Assembly: GCA_910583785.1 (NCBI GenBank)
Contig: CAJTZK010000006.1
Coordinates: 62,001-126,000, forward strand
DNA: 64,000 bases
DNA from: an uncultured Oscillibacter sp.
Lineage (GTDB): Bacteria > Bacillota > Clostridia > Oscillospirales > Oscillospiraceae
Direction of reading: 5' to 3'
Both the position numbers and the translations under genes were made by a program. Below the pieces are notes generated by a model. That model did no database searches and was not told where the DNA came from. It saw only the letters and a list, made by a program, of their open reading frames with translations. This document shows, one piece after another, positions 51,817 through 59,931 of this stretch; within the stretch, counting starts at the first letter, position 1, and each line of letters starts with the position of its first letter.

Positions 51817-51878
51817 CTTCAAAAAGGAAAGGAAGAAAAGGAAGCTGCTTGTAAAATTATGCCTGCGGACCCCTCCTC

Positions 51879-53999
51879 TTACAGGAAGCTCATCAGGTTA
51901 AAGGCCAGGATCAGGCCGGAGAACACGATGGACACGGTGGAGCACAGCTTGATCAGGATGTTCAGGGACGGGCCGGAGGTATCTTTGAAGGGGTCGCCCA
52001 CGGTGTCGCCCACTACGGCCGCCTTATGCTGGTCGGAACCCTTGCCGCCATGGTGCCCGGTTTCAATGTATTTCTTGGCGTTGTCCCAGGCGCCGCCAGC
52101 GTTGGACATGAACACGGCCATGGCAAAGCCGGAGACAGACACGCCGCCCAGCAGTCCCACCACGCCAGTGGGACCCAGGATCAATCCGGTGATGATGGGC
52201 ACCACGATGGCCAGCACGGCGGGGGTCACCATCTCGTGGAGCGCGCCCTTGGTGCACAGGCCCACGCAGGAGGCATAGTCCGGTTCGGCCTTGTATTCCA
52301 TGATGCCGGGGATTTCCTTAAACTGGCGGCGGACCTCCACTACGATGGACTGGGCCGCCTTCTGCACGGCGTTCATGGTCTCGGCGGTGAAGACGAAGGT
52401 CAGCATGGCGCCGATGAAGAGTCCGACCAGAACGGTGGGGCTGGTGAGGGTGAAGTTCAGGATTTCGTCGGTGTTCTCCTGGACAATGTTGACGTAACTG
52501 ACCAGCAGGGCCAGGGCGGTCAGGGAGGCGGAGCCGATGGCGAAGCCCTTTCCGGTGGCGGCGGTGGTGTTGCCCAGGGAGTCCAGGGCGTCGGTCCGCT
52601 GGCGGACGGTCTCGGGCAGGCCGCTCATCTCGGCGATGCCTCCGGCGTTGTCGGCCACGGGGCCGTAGGCGTCCGTCGCCAGGGTGATGCCCAGGGTGGA
52701 GAGCATGCCCACGCCCGCGATGCCGATGCCGTAGAGGCCCTGGTTGAAGGCGGCGGTAAAGTGGCCCGCGCCGTCCACGATCTGGATGGTGCCTCCGGCG
52801 GCGAAGTAGCTCACCAGCACGGCCACGGCCACGATGATGATGGAGGTCATGGTGGATTTCAGGCCCAGGGAGACGCCGCCGATGATGATGGTGGCGGAGC
52901 CAGTCTCCGAAGCCGCTGCCAGCTCCTGGGTGGGCTTATAGGTGTCGGAGGTGTAGTACTCCGTGAAATAGCCGATGGCGCAGCCGCCGATCAGGCCGCA
53001 GAGGATCGCCACGTACACGCCCCAGCTGCCCAGGATCCAATAAGTCAGGGGCGCCGCCAGGACAGCCGCCAGGATGGCCGCCGTGTAAGTTCCGGTGCGG
53101 AGGCTCTTCAGCAGGGACTCCTGGGTGGCGTTCTCCTTGGTCTTCACCAGGAAGGAGCCGAAGATGGAGCAGACGATGCCGCAGACCGCCAGGGCCACGG
53201 GGAGCAGCATGCCGTTCCAGCCGTAGCCGCCCACGGCGCCCAGGGCGAAGGTCGCCAGGATGGAGCCCACATAGGACTCGTAGAGGTCCGCGCCCATGCC
53301 GGCCACGTCGCCCACGTTGTCGCCCACATTGTCGGCAATCGTAGCGGGGTTCCGGGGGTCGTCCTCCGGGATTCCGGCCTCGACCTTGCCGACGAGGTCC
53401 GCGCCCACGTCGGCGGCCTTGGTGTAGATACCGCCGCCCACCCGGGCGAACAAGGCCATAAAGGACGCGCCCATGCCGTTCATGACCATGATGTTGCCCA
53501 GGGCCACGGGGTCGTTCACGCCAAAGGCGTACCGCAGCAGAAAGAACCACATGGTGATATCCAGCATGCCCAGGCCCACCACGGTGAAGCCCATGACGGA
53601 GCCGGAGGAGAAGGCCACCCGCAGGCCCTTGTTCAGGCTCTCAGAGGCGGCCTGCGCGGTCCGGGCGTTGGAGTTGGTGGCGATCTTCATGCCGATGAAG
53701 CCCGCCAGCATGGAGAAGATGCCGCCAGTGACGAAGGCGAAGGGGGTAAACTTGGAGAGCATCTTCCCTCCGGTGGCGAAGGCGATGACCAGCAGGATGA
53801 CGAAGACCACGATGAAGACCTTGAACACCGTGGTGTACTGCTGCTTTAAGTAAGCGTTTGCGCCAGCGCGGATATTTGCCGCGATTTTACGCATTTTTTC
53901 GCTTCCTTCTGAGTAAGAAAGCACTTTTTTTGCCTGCATTGCGGCAAAAAGTCCGGCGACCAGCGCGCCTAGGAACCCGATCCAAAACAAGTTTTCCAT
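51879..53999 (-). CDS. hppA: Membrane-bound K+-dependent pyrophosphatase (Na+/H+-pumping)
   Basis: The enzyme hydrolyses cytosolic PPi and pumps Na+ or H+ outward. The protein has 706 residues and about 16 transmembrane helices; AAAGGGAGGAG precedes ATG 53999. PPi/Mg2+ sites are DVGADLVGKVEAGIPEDDPR, NPATIADNVGDNVGDVAGMG and, near the C-terminus, VGDTVGDPFKDTSGPS. The segment GNTTAATGKGFAIGSA has Ala where K+-independent enzymes have Lys, which marks the K+-dependent class; many of these in Clostridia pump Na+. PPi is also a product or substrate of PpdK in this window, and a LacI-type half-palindrome similar to the ppdK operator lies upstream. Confidence 0.97.
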   Translation of the reverse strand: MENLFWIGFLGALVAGLFAAMQAKKVLSYSEGSEKMRKIAANIRAGANAYLKQQYTTVFKVFIVVFVILLVIAFATGGKMLSKFTPFAFVTGGIFSMLAGFIGMKIATNSNARTAQAASESLNKGLRVAFSSGSVMGFTVVGLGMLDITMWFFLLRYAFGVNDPVALGNIMVMNGMGASFMALFARVGGGIYTKAADVGADLVGKVEAGIPEDDPRNPATIADNVGDNVGDVAGMGADLYESYVGSILATFALGAVGGYGWNGMLLPVALAVCGIVCSIFGSFLVKTKENATQESLLKSLRTGTYTAAILAAVLAAPLTYWILGSWGVYVAILCGLIGGCAIGYFTEYYTSDTYKPTQELAAASETGSATIIIGGVSLGLKSTMTSIIIVAVAVLVSYFAAGGTIQIVDGAGHFTAAFNQGLYGIGIAGVGMLSTLGITLATDAYGPVADNAGGIAEMSGLPETVRQRTDALDSLGNTTAATGKGFAIGSASLTALALLVSYVNIVQENTDEILNFTLTSPTVLVGLFIGAMLTFVFTAETMNAVQKAAQSIVVEVRRQFKEIPGIMEYKAEPDYASCVGLCTKGALHEMVTPAVLAIVVPIITGLILGPTGVVGLLGGVSVSGFAMAVFMSNAGGAWDNAKKYIETGHHGGKGSDQHKAAVVGDTVGDPFKDTSGPSLNILIKLCSTVSIVFSGLILAFNLMSFL

Positions 54000-54046
54000 A
54001 GATTTTTCTCCTCCCTTTGGTTTGCAGCCCTTGACTGTATGGCCTT

Positions 54047-54074
54047 ATTGTAACATATTTGAACATTTATTCAA
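54047..54074 (-). promoter_or_regulatory. Promoter of hppA
   Basis: Minus-strand TTGAAT (54069-54074) and TACAAT (54047-54052) with a 16-bp spacer. The leader to ATG 53999 is about 40 nt. Confidence 0.7.
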
Positions 54075-54348
54075 TAGATTAAAGCACTTTTTATTACGCA
54101 AACGTTGTATTTCTTACAATTAGACAAAATATAGCTTGAAAATATGGGCATATTGCTTTACGATCCGGGAAAATTTTCGTAAATTTGTCCGTTTGATAGC
54201 GCAATTTTGACAGTTTCATCACAATCTATCCCATGCCCCGGAACCCGGATTTCTAGAATTTTACAATTTTACGCAAAATGCAGATTTTTTGCGTGATTTT
54301 TTGCGTTTAGCCCCGGGAGGACGCTGCTTCTGCCGCGCACCACTTTGC
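54075..54348. other. AT-rich regulatory island upstream of hppA
   Basis: This non-coding gap (54000-54405 overall) is far richer in A/T than its surroundings. It holds ACGCAAACGTTGTA (54096-54109), similar to the core of the ppdK palindrome. It also holds an inverted ACGCAAAA (54271-54278) and an exact tandem 12-mer GATTTTTTGCGT at 54283-54294 and 54295-54306. All share the core ACGCAAA/TTTGCGT. No open frame with a ribosome binding site was seen. It may be a multi-site operator region or a nucleoid-protein binding site. Confidence 0.5.
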
Positions 54349-54388
54349 GAAAACGCTCCCCCTGGACCAGGCTGTCCAGGGGGAGCGT
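54349..54388 (-). terminator. Terminator of the IseA-like lipoprotein gene
   Basis: A 15-bp perfect stem ACGCTCCCCCTGGAC/GTCCAGGGGGAGCGT (54353-54388), followed on the minus strand by TTTTCGC. Confidence 0.82.
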
Positions 54389-54405
54389 GCGTTTCCGGAT
54401 ATTAT

Positions 54406-55044
54406 TTAGGAAACCAGCTGGAATTCCGTGAAGACCCAGCGGTCGTTTACAAAGGCGTAAGGGAAGGACCAGCTCTCCAGGCCCACCACGGTCTCCCGGT
54501 CCTCACCCAGCAGGTCCACCGCCACGTTGACGGAGCAGGCGCCTTCCTCCAGGCGTTCCACCTCAATTTGAACCCGCCCCTTCCCGGCGTCCCTCTCCCG
54601 GCTGTCCCCAGAGGCGAAAAGGACGCCGTCCACGTCCCGGTATTGGATCCGGGCGCTCCGCCCGTCCAGAAGGCGGTCCGTCAGCTCCTGGGAGAACAGG
54701 CCCCGCAGGCAGGCCCGCAGGTCCTCCAGCTCCTCGATGCCCTCTATGTCCACCCGGTAATAGGCCCTGCCGTCTATGGAGGCGGATTCCCCGGAAAGGG
54801 GCAGGGGGGCCAGGTCAAACCAGCCGTAGACCTGCTCGGCCCGCTGGTAGGCAGCCAGAATTTCCGCCTCTGGCAGGGGCCGGGCGGAAGACTCCACCAT
54901 GGAAGAGCTCATGTTCTCCGCCTGCGCCTCCGGCGCGGGGGCAGTCCGGACGGCGGGCGCGGAGGGGGCGTCCCTCTCTCCGGAGGGCGTGGCGCAGCCC
55001 GTCAAAAGCAGCGTAAACAGCAGCGCGGTTATCATTTTACGCAT
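54406..55044 (-). CDS. Lipoprotein resembling IseA (DL-endopeptidase inhibitor) family
   Basis: A protein of 212 residues; AAAGGGGGAG precedes ATG 55044. The signal peptide is MRKMITALLFTLLLTGC with lipobox LTGC, so it is anchored on the outside of the membrane. A Ser/Pro/Ala-rich linker (about 20-55) precedes a globular domain. YQRAEQVYGWFDLAPLPLSG and YYRVDIEGIEELEDLRACLR with LFSQELTDRLL recall the IseA/YoeB family, which inhibits D,L-endopeptidase autolysins in Bacillus. If the call is right, the protein tunes cell-wall turnover. The family assignment is from memory and moderately sure. It is monocistronic with a strong terminator. Confidence 0.68.
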   Translation of the reverse strand: MRKMITALLFTLLLTGCATPSGERDAPSAPAVRTAPAPEAQAENMSSSMVESSARPLPEAEILAAYQRAEQVYGWFDLAPLPLSGESASIDGRAYYRVDIEGIEELEDLRACLRGLFSQELTDRLLDGRSARIQYRDVDGVLFASGDSRERDAGKGRVQIEVERLEEGACSVNVAVDLLGEDRETVVGLESWSFPYAFVNDRWVFTEFQLVS

Positions 55045-55230
55045 GGCCGTCTCCCCCTTTCCCCAGCCTGGCGGTTCCAGCTCCCAGGGGGCGGAGCCCC
55101 TGCCTTCCGGAGCCTGTCTTTAGTTCAAATGTATCATATCCGGACAAAAAACGCCATAAAATTTTTCCATCAATTCCACGATTTTTTAAGGAGTTTTTTG
55201 ACAAGTATCACATCATCTGGCAGGCAATGG

Positions 55231-55259
55231 AAAAGCCCACCCCATTCTATGGGGCAGGC
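55231..55259 (-). terminator. Second minus-strand hairpin downstream of the 27-codon gene
   Basis: An 11-bp stem GCCCACCCCAT/ATGGGGCAGGC (two wobble pairs) followed on the minus strand by TTTT. It lies 120 bp beyond the first terminator; no promoter or convincing frame is seen between them (55260-55363). Confidence 0.5.
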
Positions 55260-55363
55260 TTGGTTACCTTCGATTTCTCAACGAGGCAATATGGGTCTGC
55301 GTCAGCCGCTATCCGGGCGGCAGGTCCAGGTTCATATCGTCAACGGGCAGGGGCCCGGTCCGC

Positions 55364-55394
55364 AGAAAAAGAAAAATCCACGCCGACGGCGTGG
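55364..55394 (-). terminator. Terminator of the 27-codon gene
   Basis: A compact stem CCACGCC/GGCGTGG (55378-55394) followed on the minus strand by ATTTTTCTTTTTCT. It lies about 10 bp beyond the stop codon. Confidence 0.8.
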
Positions 55395-55404
55395 CTTCCG
55401 GTTT

Positions 55405-55488
55405 TCAGCGATCGCTGTGAGTCCAAGGCTCATCCAGAAAGATCATGTCGTCCAAATCGTCAGGCAGTATTTGCGCAAAGATTCTCAT
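55405..55488 (-). CDS. 27-residue acidic micro-protein (or sRNA with coding frame)
   Basis: ATG 55488 is preceded by AGAGGAGATTAGAGAC, and the frame ends at TGA 55405-55407. The peptide begins MRIFAQILPDDLDDMIFLDE and is acidic, without a membrane helix, so it is not a typical type I toxin. A consensus-like promoter, ribosome binding site, start, stop and terminator lie within 190 bp, so a short independent transcript is very likely. Whether the RNA or the peptide is the functional product is open. I know no family. Confidence 0.6.
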   Translation of the reverse strand: MRIFAQILPDDLDDMIFLDEPWTHSDR

Positions 55489-55523
55489 GTCTCTAATCTC
55501 CTCTCTTGAAATTTCTGTTAAAA

Positions 55524-55552
55524 AGCATACCACATCTGTTAACATAATGCAA
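55524..55552 (-). promoter_or_regulatory. Promoter of the 27-codon gene
   Basis: Minus-strand TTGCAT (55547-55552) and TATGCT (55524-55529) with a 17-bp spacer. The leader is about 28 nt. Confidence 0.72.
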
Positions 55553-55694
55553 GAGGAATTTTCTGTATTTCATAATTTTTTTATATTTCGCTCCGACAGC
55601 TTTCGTCATCCCGCCCTAAGGTCGTCCTTTCAGCGGCGGGGCGCACGAAGTTTTCTGTATCCCCAGGGCGTTCTTTGTGTATTTTTCCTCTCGC

Positions 55695-55720
55695 CAGGGA
55701 AATACTCCCTGTGCTATACT
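55695..55720 (+). promoter_or_regulatory. Promoter region with palindrome upstream of the metallophosphoesterase
   Basis: A TATACT -10 (55715-55720) is preceded at 3 bp by the palindrome CAGGGA-N5-TCCCTG (55695-55711). No good -35 is present, which suggests activator dependence or repression at this site. The surrounding gap 55553-55768 holds nothing else recognised. Confidence 0.45.
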
Positions 55721-55768
55721 GCTTTTATTATATTTATGCGGTTTCCGTTTTCCAGTGTGGAGGTGTCT

Positions 55769-56635
55769 ATGGGGAGGCGTTCCAAGCGGTCCCGCCGCCG
55801 GGGGCGGGGGGGACTGCTCCTGCTGGCCCTGGCAGTTTTGGCGGGGCTCTATGTCCATTGGGGCAATACGGCCCTGCAAACCACCTTTTTCCGCGCTTAC
55901 TTCGGGAACCTGCCCGATGGCTTCGACGGCTGCCGCCTGGTGGTACTGGGGGACCTGCACTCCACTTACTTCGGGGAAAAAAACGAAACGCTCCTGGAGG
56001 CCGTCCGGGCCCAGGAGCCCGAGTACATTTTTCTCGTGGGGGACCTGGTGGACGCCTTCCGGGAGGTCCCCGGGGGCTACGTCCAGGAGACGGCGGCGGG
56101 CCTGGCAGACATTGCCCCCACGTACTACGTCACCGGGAACCACGAGTGGGCCGTGGGAGACGTCCCGGAATTGAAAAAAAACCTGGAGTCCCAGGGCGTG
56201 ACGGTGCTGTCCAACCAATTCGTCACCTTGGAGCAGAAGAAAAGCCATTTGGTCCTGGCGGGCATCGACGACCCCAACGGCTACGCGGACCAAAAATCCC
56301 CGGAGGACCTGGCGGCCGAGCTCCAGGCCGCCTCTGCCTATGGGGACCCCTTCTGGATCCTCCTGGCCCACCGGAACGACCACTTCCCCGGCCAGTACAG
56401 CCGTCTCGGGGCGGACCTGGTCATCTCGGGCCACGGCCACGGCGGGGTCATCCGCCTGCCCTTCACGGACGGCCTGGTGTCCACGGACCGGACCTTCTTC
56501 CCCTCCTACACGGCGGGGCTGTACCGGGAAAATGGCTCCCTGCTGTTCGTCACCCGGGGCTTGGGAAACACGGGGCCCAGCTTCCGGCTGTTCAACCGTC
56601 CCGAGGTGGCGGTGGTCACTCTCCAGCGGGGGTGA
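55769..56635 (+). CDS. Membrane-anchored metallophosphoesterase (YkuE/YaeI-like)
   Basis: A protein of 288 residues; GTGGAGG precedes ATG 55769. An in-frame open stretch upstream crosses the promoter and is rejected. A very basic N-terminus (RRSKRSRRRGR) and one helix (LLLLALAVLAGLYVHW) form a membrane anchor with the catalytic domain outside. Metal motifs are VVLGDLHSTYFG, FLVGDLVDAF, YVTGNHEWA, LLAHRNDH and VISGHGHGG, complete for a calcineurin-like dinuclear phosphoesterase. Similar enzymes act on UDP-diacylglucosamine-like lipids or envelope phosphoesters; the substrate here is unknown. Confidence 0.88.
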   Translation: MGRRSKRSRRRGRGGLLLLALAVLAGLYVHWGNTALQTTFFRAYFGNLPDGFDGCRLVVLGDLHSTYFGEKNETLLEAVRAQEPEYIFLVGDLVDAFREVPGGYVQETAAGLADIAPTYYVTGNHEWAVGDVPELKKNLESQGVTVLSNQFVTLEQKKSHLVLAGIDDPNGYADQKSPEDLAAELQAASAYGDPFWILLAHRNDHFPGQYSRLGADLVISGHGHGGVIRLPFTDGLVSTDRTFFPSYTAGLYRENGSLLFVTRGLGNTGPSFRLFNRPEVAVVTLQRG

Positions 56636-56824
56636 AGGCCTCTTCCCGCAGGGCGCCGGATATCTATGTGCCCATGCGGAGGCCGTAATAAAAAGAATAC
56701 AACCCCCGGATCACCACCGGGTCCCCCGGAGGGAGTCCAGCCAGTCCTTTTGGCCGGGGATGATGACTTGCCGGAAGAGAGGCCCCGGCAATTTAGGGGA
56801 TGCCAGACATGACGGCCAGTTCCT

Positions 56825-56854
56825 TTTACACACAATTAGAGGTGTTCCGATGAT
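56825..56854 (+). promoter_or_regulatory. Possible promoter of the HTH regulator, overlapped by an inverted repeat
   Basis: TTTACA (56825-56830) and GATGAT (56849-56854) with an 18-bp spacer. The inverted repeat AGGTGT (56840-56845) and ACACCT (56858-56863) brackets the -10 and may be the site of autoregulation. The gap 56636-56824 holds no gene. Confidence 0.4.
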
Positions 56855-56888
56855 ATCACACCTTTTTTAGTATGCCAAGGGAGGAAGT

Positions 56889-57107
56889 ATGGATTTCACG
56901 GAAAAAATTCGCATGCTCAGGAAAGAGCGGGCCATGTCCCAGCCCTCCGTTGCATCAGAAATGGGGCTTTCCATGCGTGGATACCAAAATATTGAACTGG
57001 GCACAGAACCCCGATACAGCTCCCTTCTGCGCATCGCTGAATTTTATGACGTCTCCGTGGACTGGCTGATGGGCCGGACCGAGAACCGCTATGCCCACCG
57101 GGGATAA
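56889..57107 (+). CDS. Xre/Cro-type HTH transcriptional regulator
   Basis: A protein of 72 residues; AGGGAGGAAGT precedes ATG 56889. It is almost entirely one HTH_3 domain (FTEKIRMLRKERAMSQPSVA, MGLSMRGYQNIELGTEPRYS, LLRIAEFYDVSVDWLMGRTE), similar to SinR/phage-repressor-like small regulators of Clostridia. It acts on DNA as a dimer. No toxin or phage genes are adjacent. The inverted repeat at its own promoter suggests autoregulation. Confidence 0.9.
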   Translation: MDFTEKIRMLRKERAMSQPSVASEMGLSMRGYQNIELGTEPRYSSLLRIAEFYDVSVDWLMGRTENRYAHRG

Positions 57108-57340
57108 GTTCTGCCGGAGGAGCGCGCACCCAGCCTGCCCCCTTTTGCAAAAGAGGGGCGCGGCGGAGCCGTGTCGGGGGATTTTCCCTGCGCGGACCGC
57201 CGGGCCAAAGGTCCTGACTGAAGATTTTCCTAACACCACCAGCGGCAGCGGAAAGGGAAGCCAATTCATTCCATAACCTCCCCCGCCCGCAAGGGCGCAT
57301 ACCATCCCTCCAAAAGGGGGGCCATTTACAGGAGCCGCCT
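57108..57340. other. GC-rich non-coding stretch with several small inverted repeats
   Basis: Between the HTH gene and mnmG no frame with a ribosome binding site was found. It holds CCCCTTTTGCAAAAGAGGGG (57143-57162, a near-palindrome), GCCCGCAAGGGCG (57285-57298) and CCCTCCAAAAGGGGGG (57304-57319). The spacing suggests a small dispersed repeat or structured RNA, but no second copy lies in the window. Confidence 0.4.
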
Positions 57341-59206
57341 ATGCAAGAATTTCCCGCCGGAACCTTCGACACCGCCGTCATCGGCGCTGGCCATGCCGGG
57401 ATCGAGGCCGCTTTGGCCTCCGCCCGCCTGGGGCTGGAAACCATCGTTTTCACCATCAATTTAGACGCCGTAGGCAACATGCCCTGCAATCCCGCCATCG
57501 GCGGCACGGGAAAGGGCCACCTGGTCCGGGAGCTGGACGCCCTGGGGGGCGAAATGGCAAGGGCCGCCGACGAGTGCTGCATCCAGTACCGCCTGTTGAA
57601 CAAGGGCAAGGGCCCCGCCGTCTGGTCCCTCCGGGCCCAGGCGGACCGCCGGAAGTACCAGGGCCGCATGAAACACGCCCTGGAACGGCAGGAGCATCTC
57701 ACCGTCCGGCAGGGGGAGGTGGTGGAGGTCCGCACGGAAAACGGCGCGGTCTCCGCCGTCGTCCTGGCCACCGGAGCGGTGTTCTCCGTCCGGGCCGTCA
57801 TCCTGGCCACGGGGACTTATCTCACGGGGCGGACCATTGTGGGCGAGTGGGTGGAGGACTCCGGGCCCGACGGGATGCACGCCTCCGCAAGGCTGGCGGA
57901 GTCCCTGCGGAAGCTGGGCCTTCCCCTCCGCCGCTTCAAAACTGGAACGCCCCCCCGGGTACACGCGGCGACGGTGGACTTTGACGAGATGGAGGTCCAG
58001 CCCGGCGACGCGCTGCCCGTTCCCTTCTCCTACGCCACGAAAGAAGTCCCGGAAAACCGGGCGGTGTGCTGGCTCACCTGGACCACGGAGGATACAAAGC
58101 GCATCATCCTGGAAAACCTGGACCGGGCTCCCATGTACTCCGGCCTCATCGAGGGCGTGGGCCCCCGGTACTGCCCCTCTTTTGAGACGAAAATCGTCCG
58201 CTTCCCGGACAAGCTCCGGCACCAGCTCTTTGTGGAGCCCATGGGCCTGGACACCGGGGAGCTCTATATCCAGGGCTTCTCCTCCTCCATGCCAGAGGAC
58301 GTGCAGATTCAAATGCTCCACAGCGTCCCGGGCCTCCGCCGGGCTGTCATGACCCGGCCCGCTTACGCCATCGAATACGACTGCATCGACCCCCTGGCCC
58401 TGTCCCCCACCCTGGAGTCCAAGACCGTCCCCGGCCTTTATGGCGCGGGGCAGTTCAACGGCTCCTCCGGCTACGAGGAGGCGGCGGTCCAGGGCTTTAT
58501 GGCCGGGGTCAACGCCGCCCGGAAGCTCCGGGGGCAGGGCCCCTTTGTCCTCTCCCGGGCGGAGAGCTACATCGGCACCCTGATTGACGACCTGGTGACC
58601 AAGGGCACGGAGGAACCCTACCGGATCATGACCTCCCGGAGCGAGTACCGCCTCTTGCTCCGGCAGGACAACGCGGACCTGCGCCTGACAAAGCGGGGCT
58701 ATGAAACCGGGCTGGTCCCGGAGGAGCGCCTCCGGGCCGTGGAGGAAAAATACGCCGCCGTGGACCGGGAGATCAAGCGCCTGCGCCGCACCGGGGCCTC
58801 CCCTTCGCCGGAGCTGGCGGCCTTCCTGGCCTCCAAGGACACGGCGGACGCCCCGGGGGGCTGTCCCCTGGACGCCCTGCTGCGGCGCCCCCGGGTGCAC
58901 TATGACGAGCTGGCCCCCTTCGACCCGGGGAGGCCGGACCTGCCCCCGGACGTGGCGGAACAGGTGGAAATCTCCGTGAAATACGAGGGCTATATCCGCC
59001 GCCAGGAGAAACAGGTGGAGAATTTCCAGAAGATGGCCTCCCATGCCCTGCCCGCCGGATTGGACTACCACAGGATCCAAGGCCTCCGGCTGGAGGCCCG
59101 GGAGAAGCTGGCGGCGGTGCGGCCCCTGGACTTAGGACAGGCGTCCCGCATCTCCGGCGTGTCCCCGGCGGATATCGCCGCCCTGATGATTTATCTGGAA
59201 AAATAG
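57341..59206 (+). CDS. mnmG: tRNA uridine-5-carboxymethylaminomethyl synthesis enzyme MnmG (GidA)
   Basis: With MnmE, MnmG makes the cmnm5U34 modification of tRNAs from FAD, methylene-THF and glycine. The protein has 621 residues; ACAGGAGCC precedes ATG 57341. The FAD site is DTAVIGAGHAGIEAALASAR, followed by NPAIGGTGKGHLVRELDALG and DGMHASARLAESLRKLGL. LYGAGQFNGSSGYEEAAVQG is diagnostic. The C-terminal domain ends with ISGVSPADIAALMIYLEK, the MnmE-binding part. mnmE, usually upstream, is not in the window. Confidence 0.97.
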   Translation: MQEFPAGTFDTAVIGAGHAGIEAALASARLGLETIVFTINLDAVGNMPCNPAIGGTGKGHLVRELDALGGEMARAADECCIQYRLLNKGKGPAVWSLRAQADRRKYQGRMKHALERQEHLTVRQGEVVEVRTENGAVSAVVLATGAVFSVRAVILATGTYLTGRTIVGEWVEDSGPDGMHASARLAESLRKLGLPLRRFKTGTPPRVHAATVDFDEMEVQPGDALPVPFSYATKEVPENRAVCWLTWTTEDTKRIILENLDRAPMYSGLIEGVGPRYCPSFETKIVRFPDKLRHQLFVEPMGLDTGELYIQGFSSSMPEDVQIQMLHSVPGLRRAVMTRPAYAIEYDCIDPLALSPTLESKTVPGLYGAGQFNGSSGYEEAAVQGFMAGVNAARKLRGQGPFVLSRAESYIGTLIDDLVTKGTEEPYRIMTSRSEYRLLLRQDNADLRLTKRGYETGLVPEERLRAVEEKYAAVDREIKRLRRTGASPSPELAAFLASKDTADAPGGCPLDALLRRPRVHYDELAPFDPGRPDLPPDVAEQVEISVKYEGYIRRQEKQVENFQKMASHALPAGLDYHRIQGLRLEAREKLAAVRPLDLGQASRISGVSPADIAALMIYLEK

Positions 59207-59265
59207 AAGCCGCTGTTTTCAAAGCGCAAGAACCGTCAATACTGATAGGAAAGGAAGCGATTCCC

Positions 59266-59931
59266 ATGCTGATCGACATGACCCACACCATCACTCCGGA
59301 GATTCCCGTCTATCCCGGCACCCCGGCACCCAGCCTCTCCCCCGCCTGCACCTTTACCCGGGACGGCTTCCGGGAGACTCTGCTGTCCTTCTCCTCCCAC
59401 ACGGGCACGCATATGGATGCCCCCGCCCACCTCTTCCAGGACGGGCGGACCCTGGACCAGATGCCCATGTCCCAGTTCTCCGGACGGGCCACGGTGCTGG
59501 ACGTGTCCCAGGAGGGCCCCGTCATCACGGAGGAGTTCCTCCGCTCCCACTACGACGCCATCCACAGCGCCGACTACATCCTATTTTACACTGGCTGGGA
59601 GGACCGCTGGGGCACGGAGGGCTTCTTGGAGGACGCCTTCCCCGTCCCCAACGAGGAGGCGGCCAGGTACCTGGTCTCCCGCGGGCTCAAGGGCGTGGGC
59701 ACCGACGCCATCAGCATCGACCGGATGTCGGACAGCCGCCTGCCCATCCATCACATTCTTTTGAAGGACAGCATCCTGAGCCTGGAGAACCTGTGCCTGA
59801 AGAAGGTCCGGGGGCGGAAGGACTTCCTGTTCTTTGCCCTGCCCATGAAATTCCAGGATACCGACGGTGCTCCCATCCGCGCCTTTGCGGAGCTGCGGGA
59901 AGCCTTTGAAGGAGAGAGGAGAAGACGGTGA
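59266..59931 (+). CDS. Cyclase-family metal-dependent hydrolase (kynurenine formamidase-like)
   Basis: A protein of 221 residues; AAAGGAAGCG precedes ATG 59266. The family motif SSHTGTHMDAPAHLFQDG binds divalent metal, and IDMTHTITPEIPVYPGTP is the typical start. TDAISIDRMSDSRLPIHHIL completes the active site. Members hydrolyse N-formylkynurenine, isatin or cyclic amides. No tryptophan catabolic genes are nearby. The stop codon overlaps the GTG start of murT (GTGA), so this hydrolase is translationally coupled to the MurT/GatD-like pair. A role on a cell-wall or glutamate-derived amide is conceivable but speculative. Confidence 0.88.
   Translation: MLIDMTHTITPEIPVYPGTPAPSLSPACTFTRDGFRETLLSFSSHTGTHMDAPAHLFQDGRTLDQMPMSQFSGRATVLDVSQEGPVITEEFLRSHYDAIHSADYILFYTGWEDRWGTEGFLEDAFPVPNEEAARYLVSRGLKGVGTDAISIDRMSDSRLPIHHILLKDSILSLENLCLKKVRGRKDFLFFALPMKFQDTDGAPIRAFAELREAFEGERRRR

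Noticed and set aside
52026..53849. Open frame of 607 codons opposite hppA
   Set aside because: Gly/His/Asp-rich shadow of a strongly supported membrane pyrophosphatase gene.
55227..55496. 90-codon plus-strand frame between the IseA-like gene and the metallophosphoesterase
   Set aside because: No ribosome binding site, low-complexity composition, and it overlaps the well-formed minus-strand 27-codon unit and its terminators.
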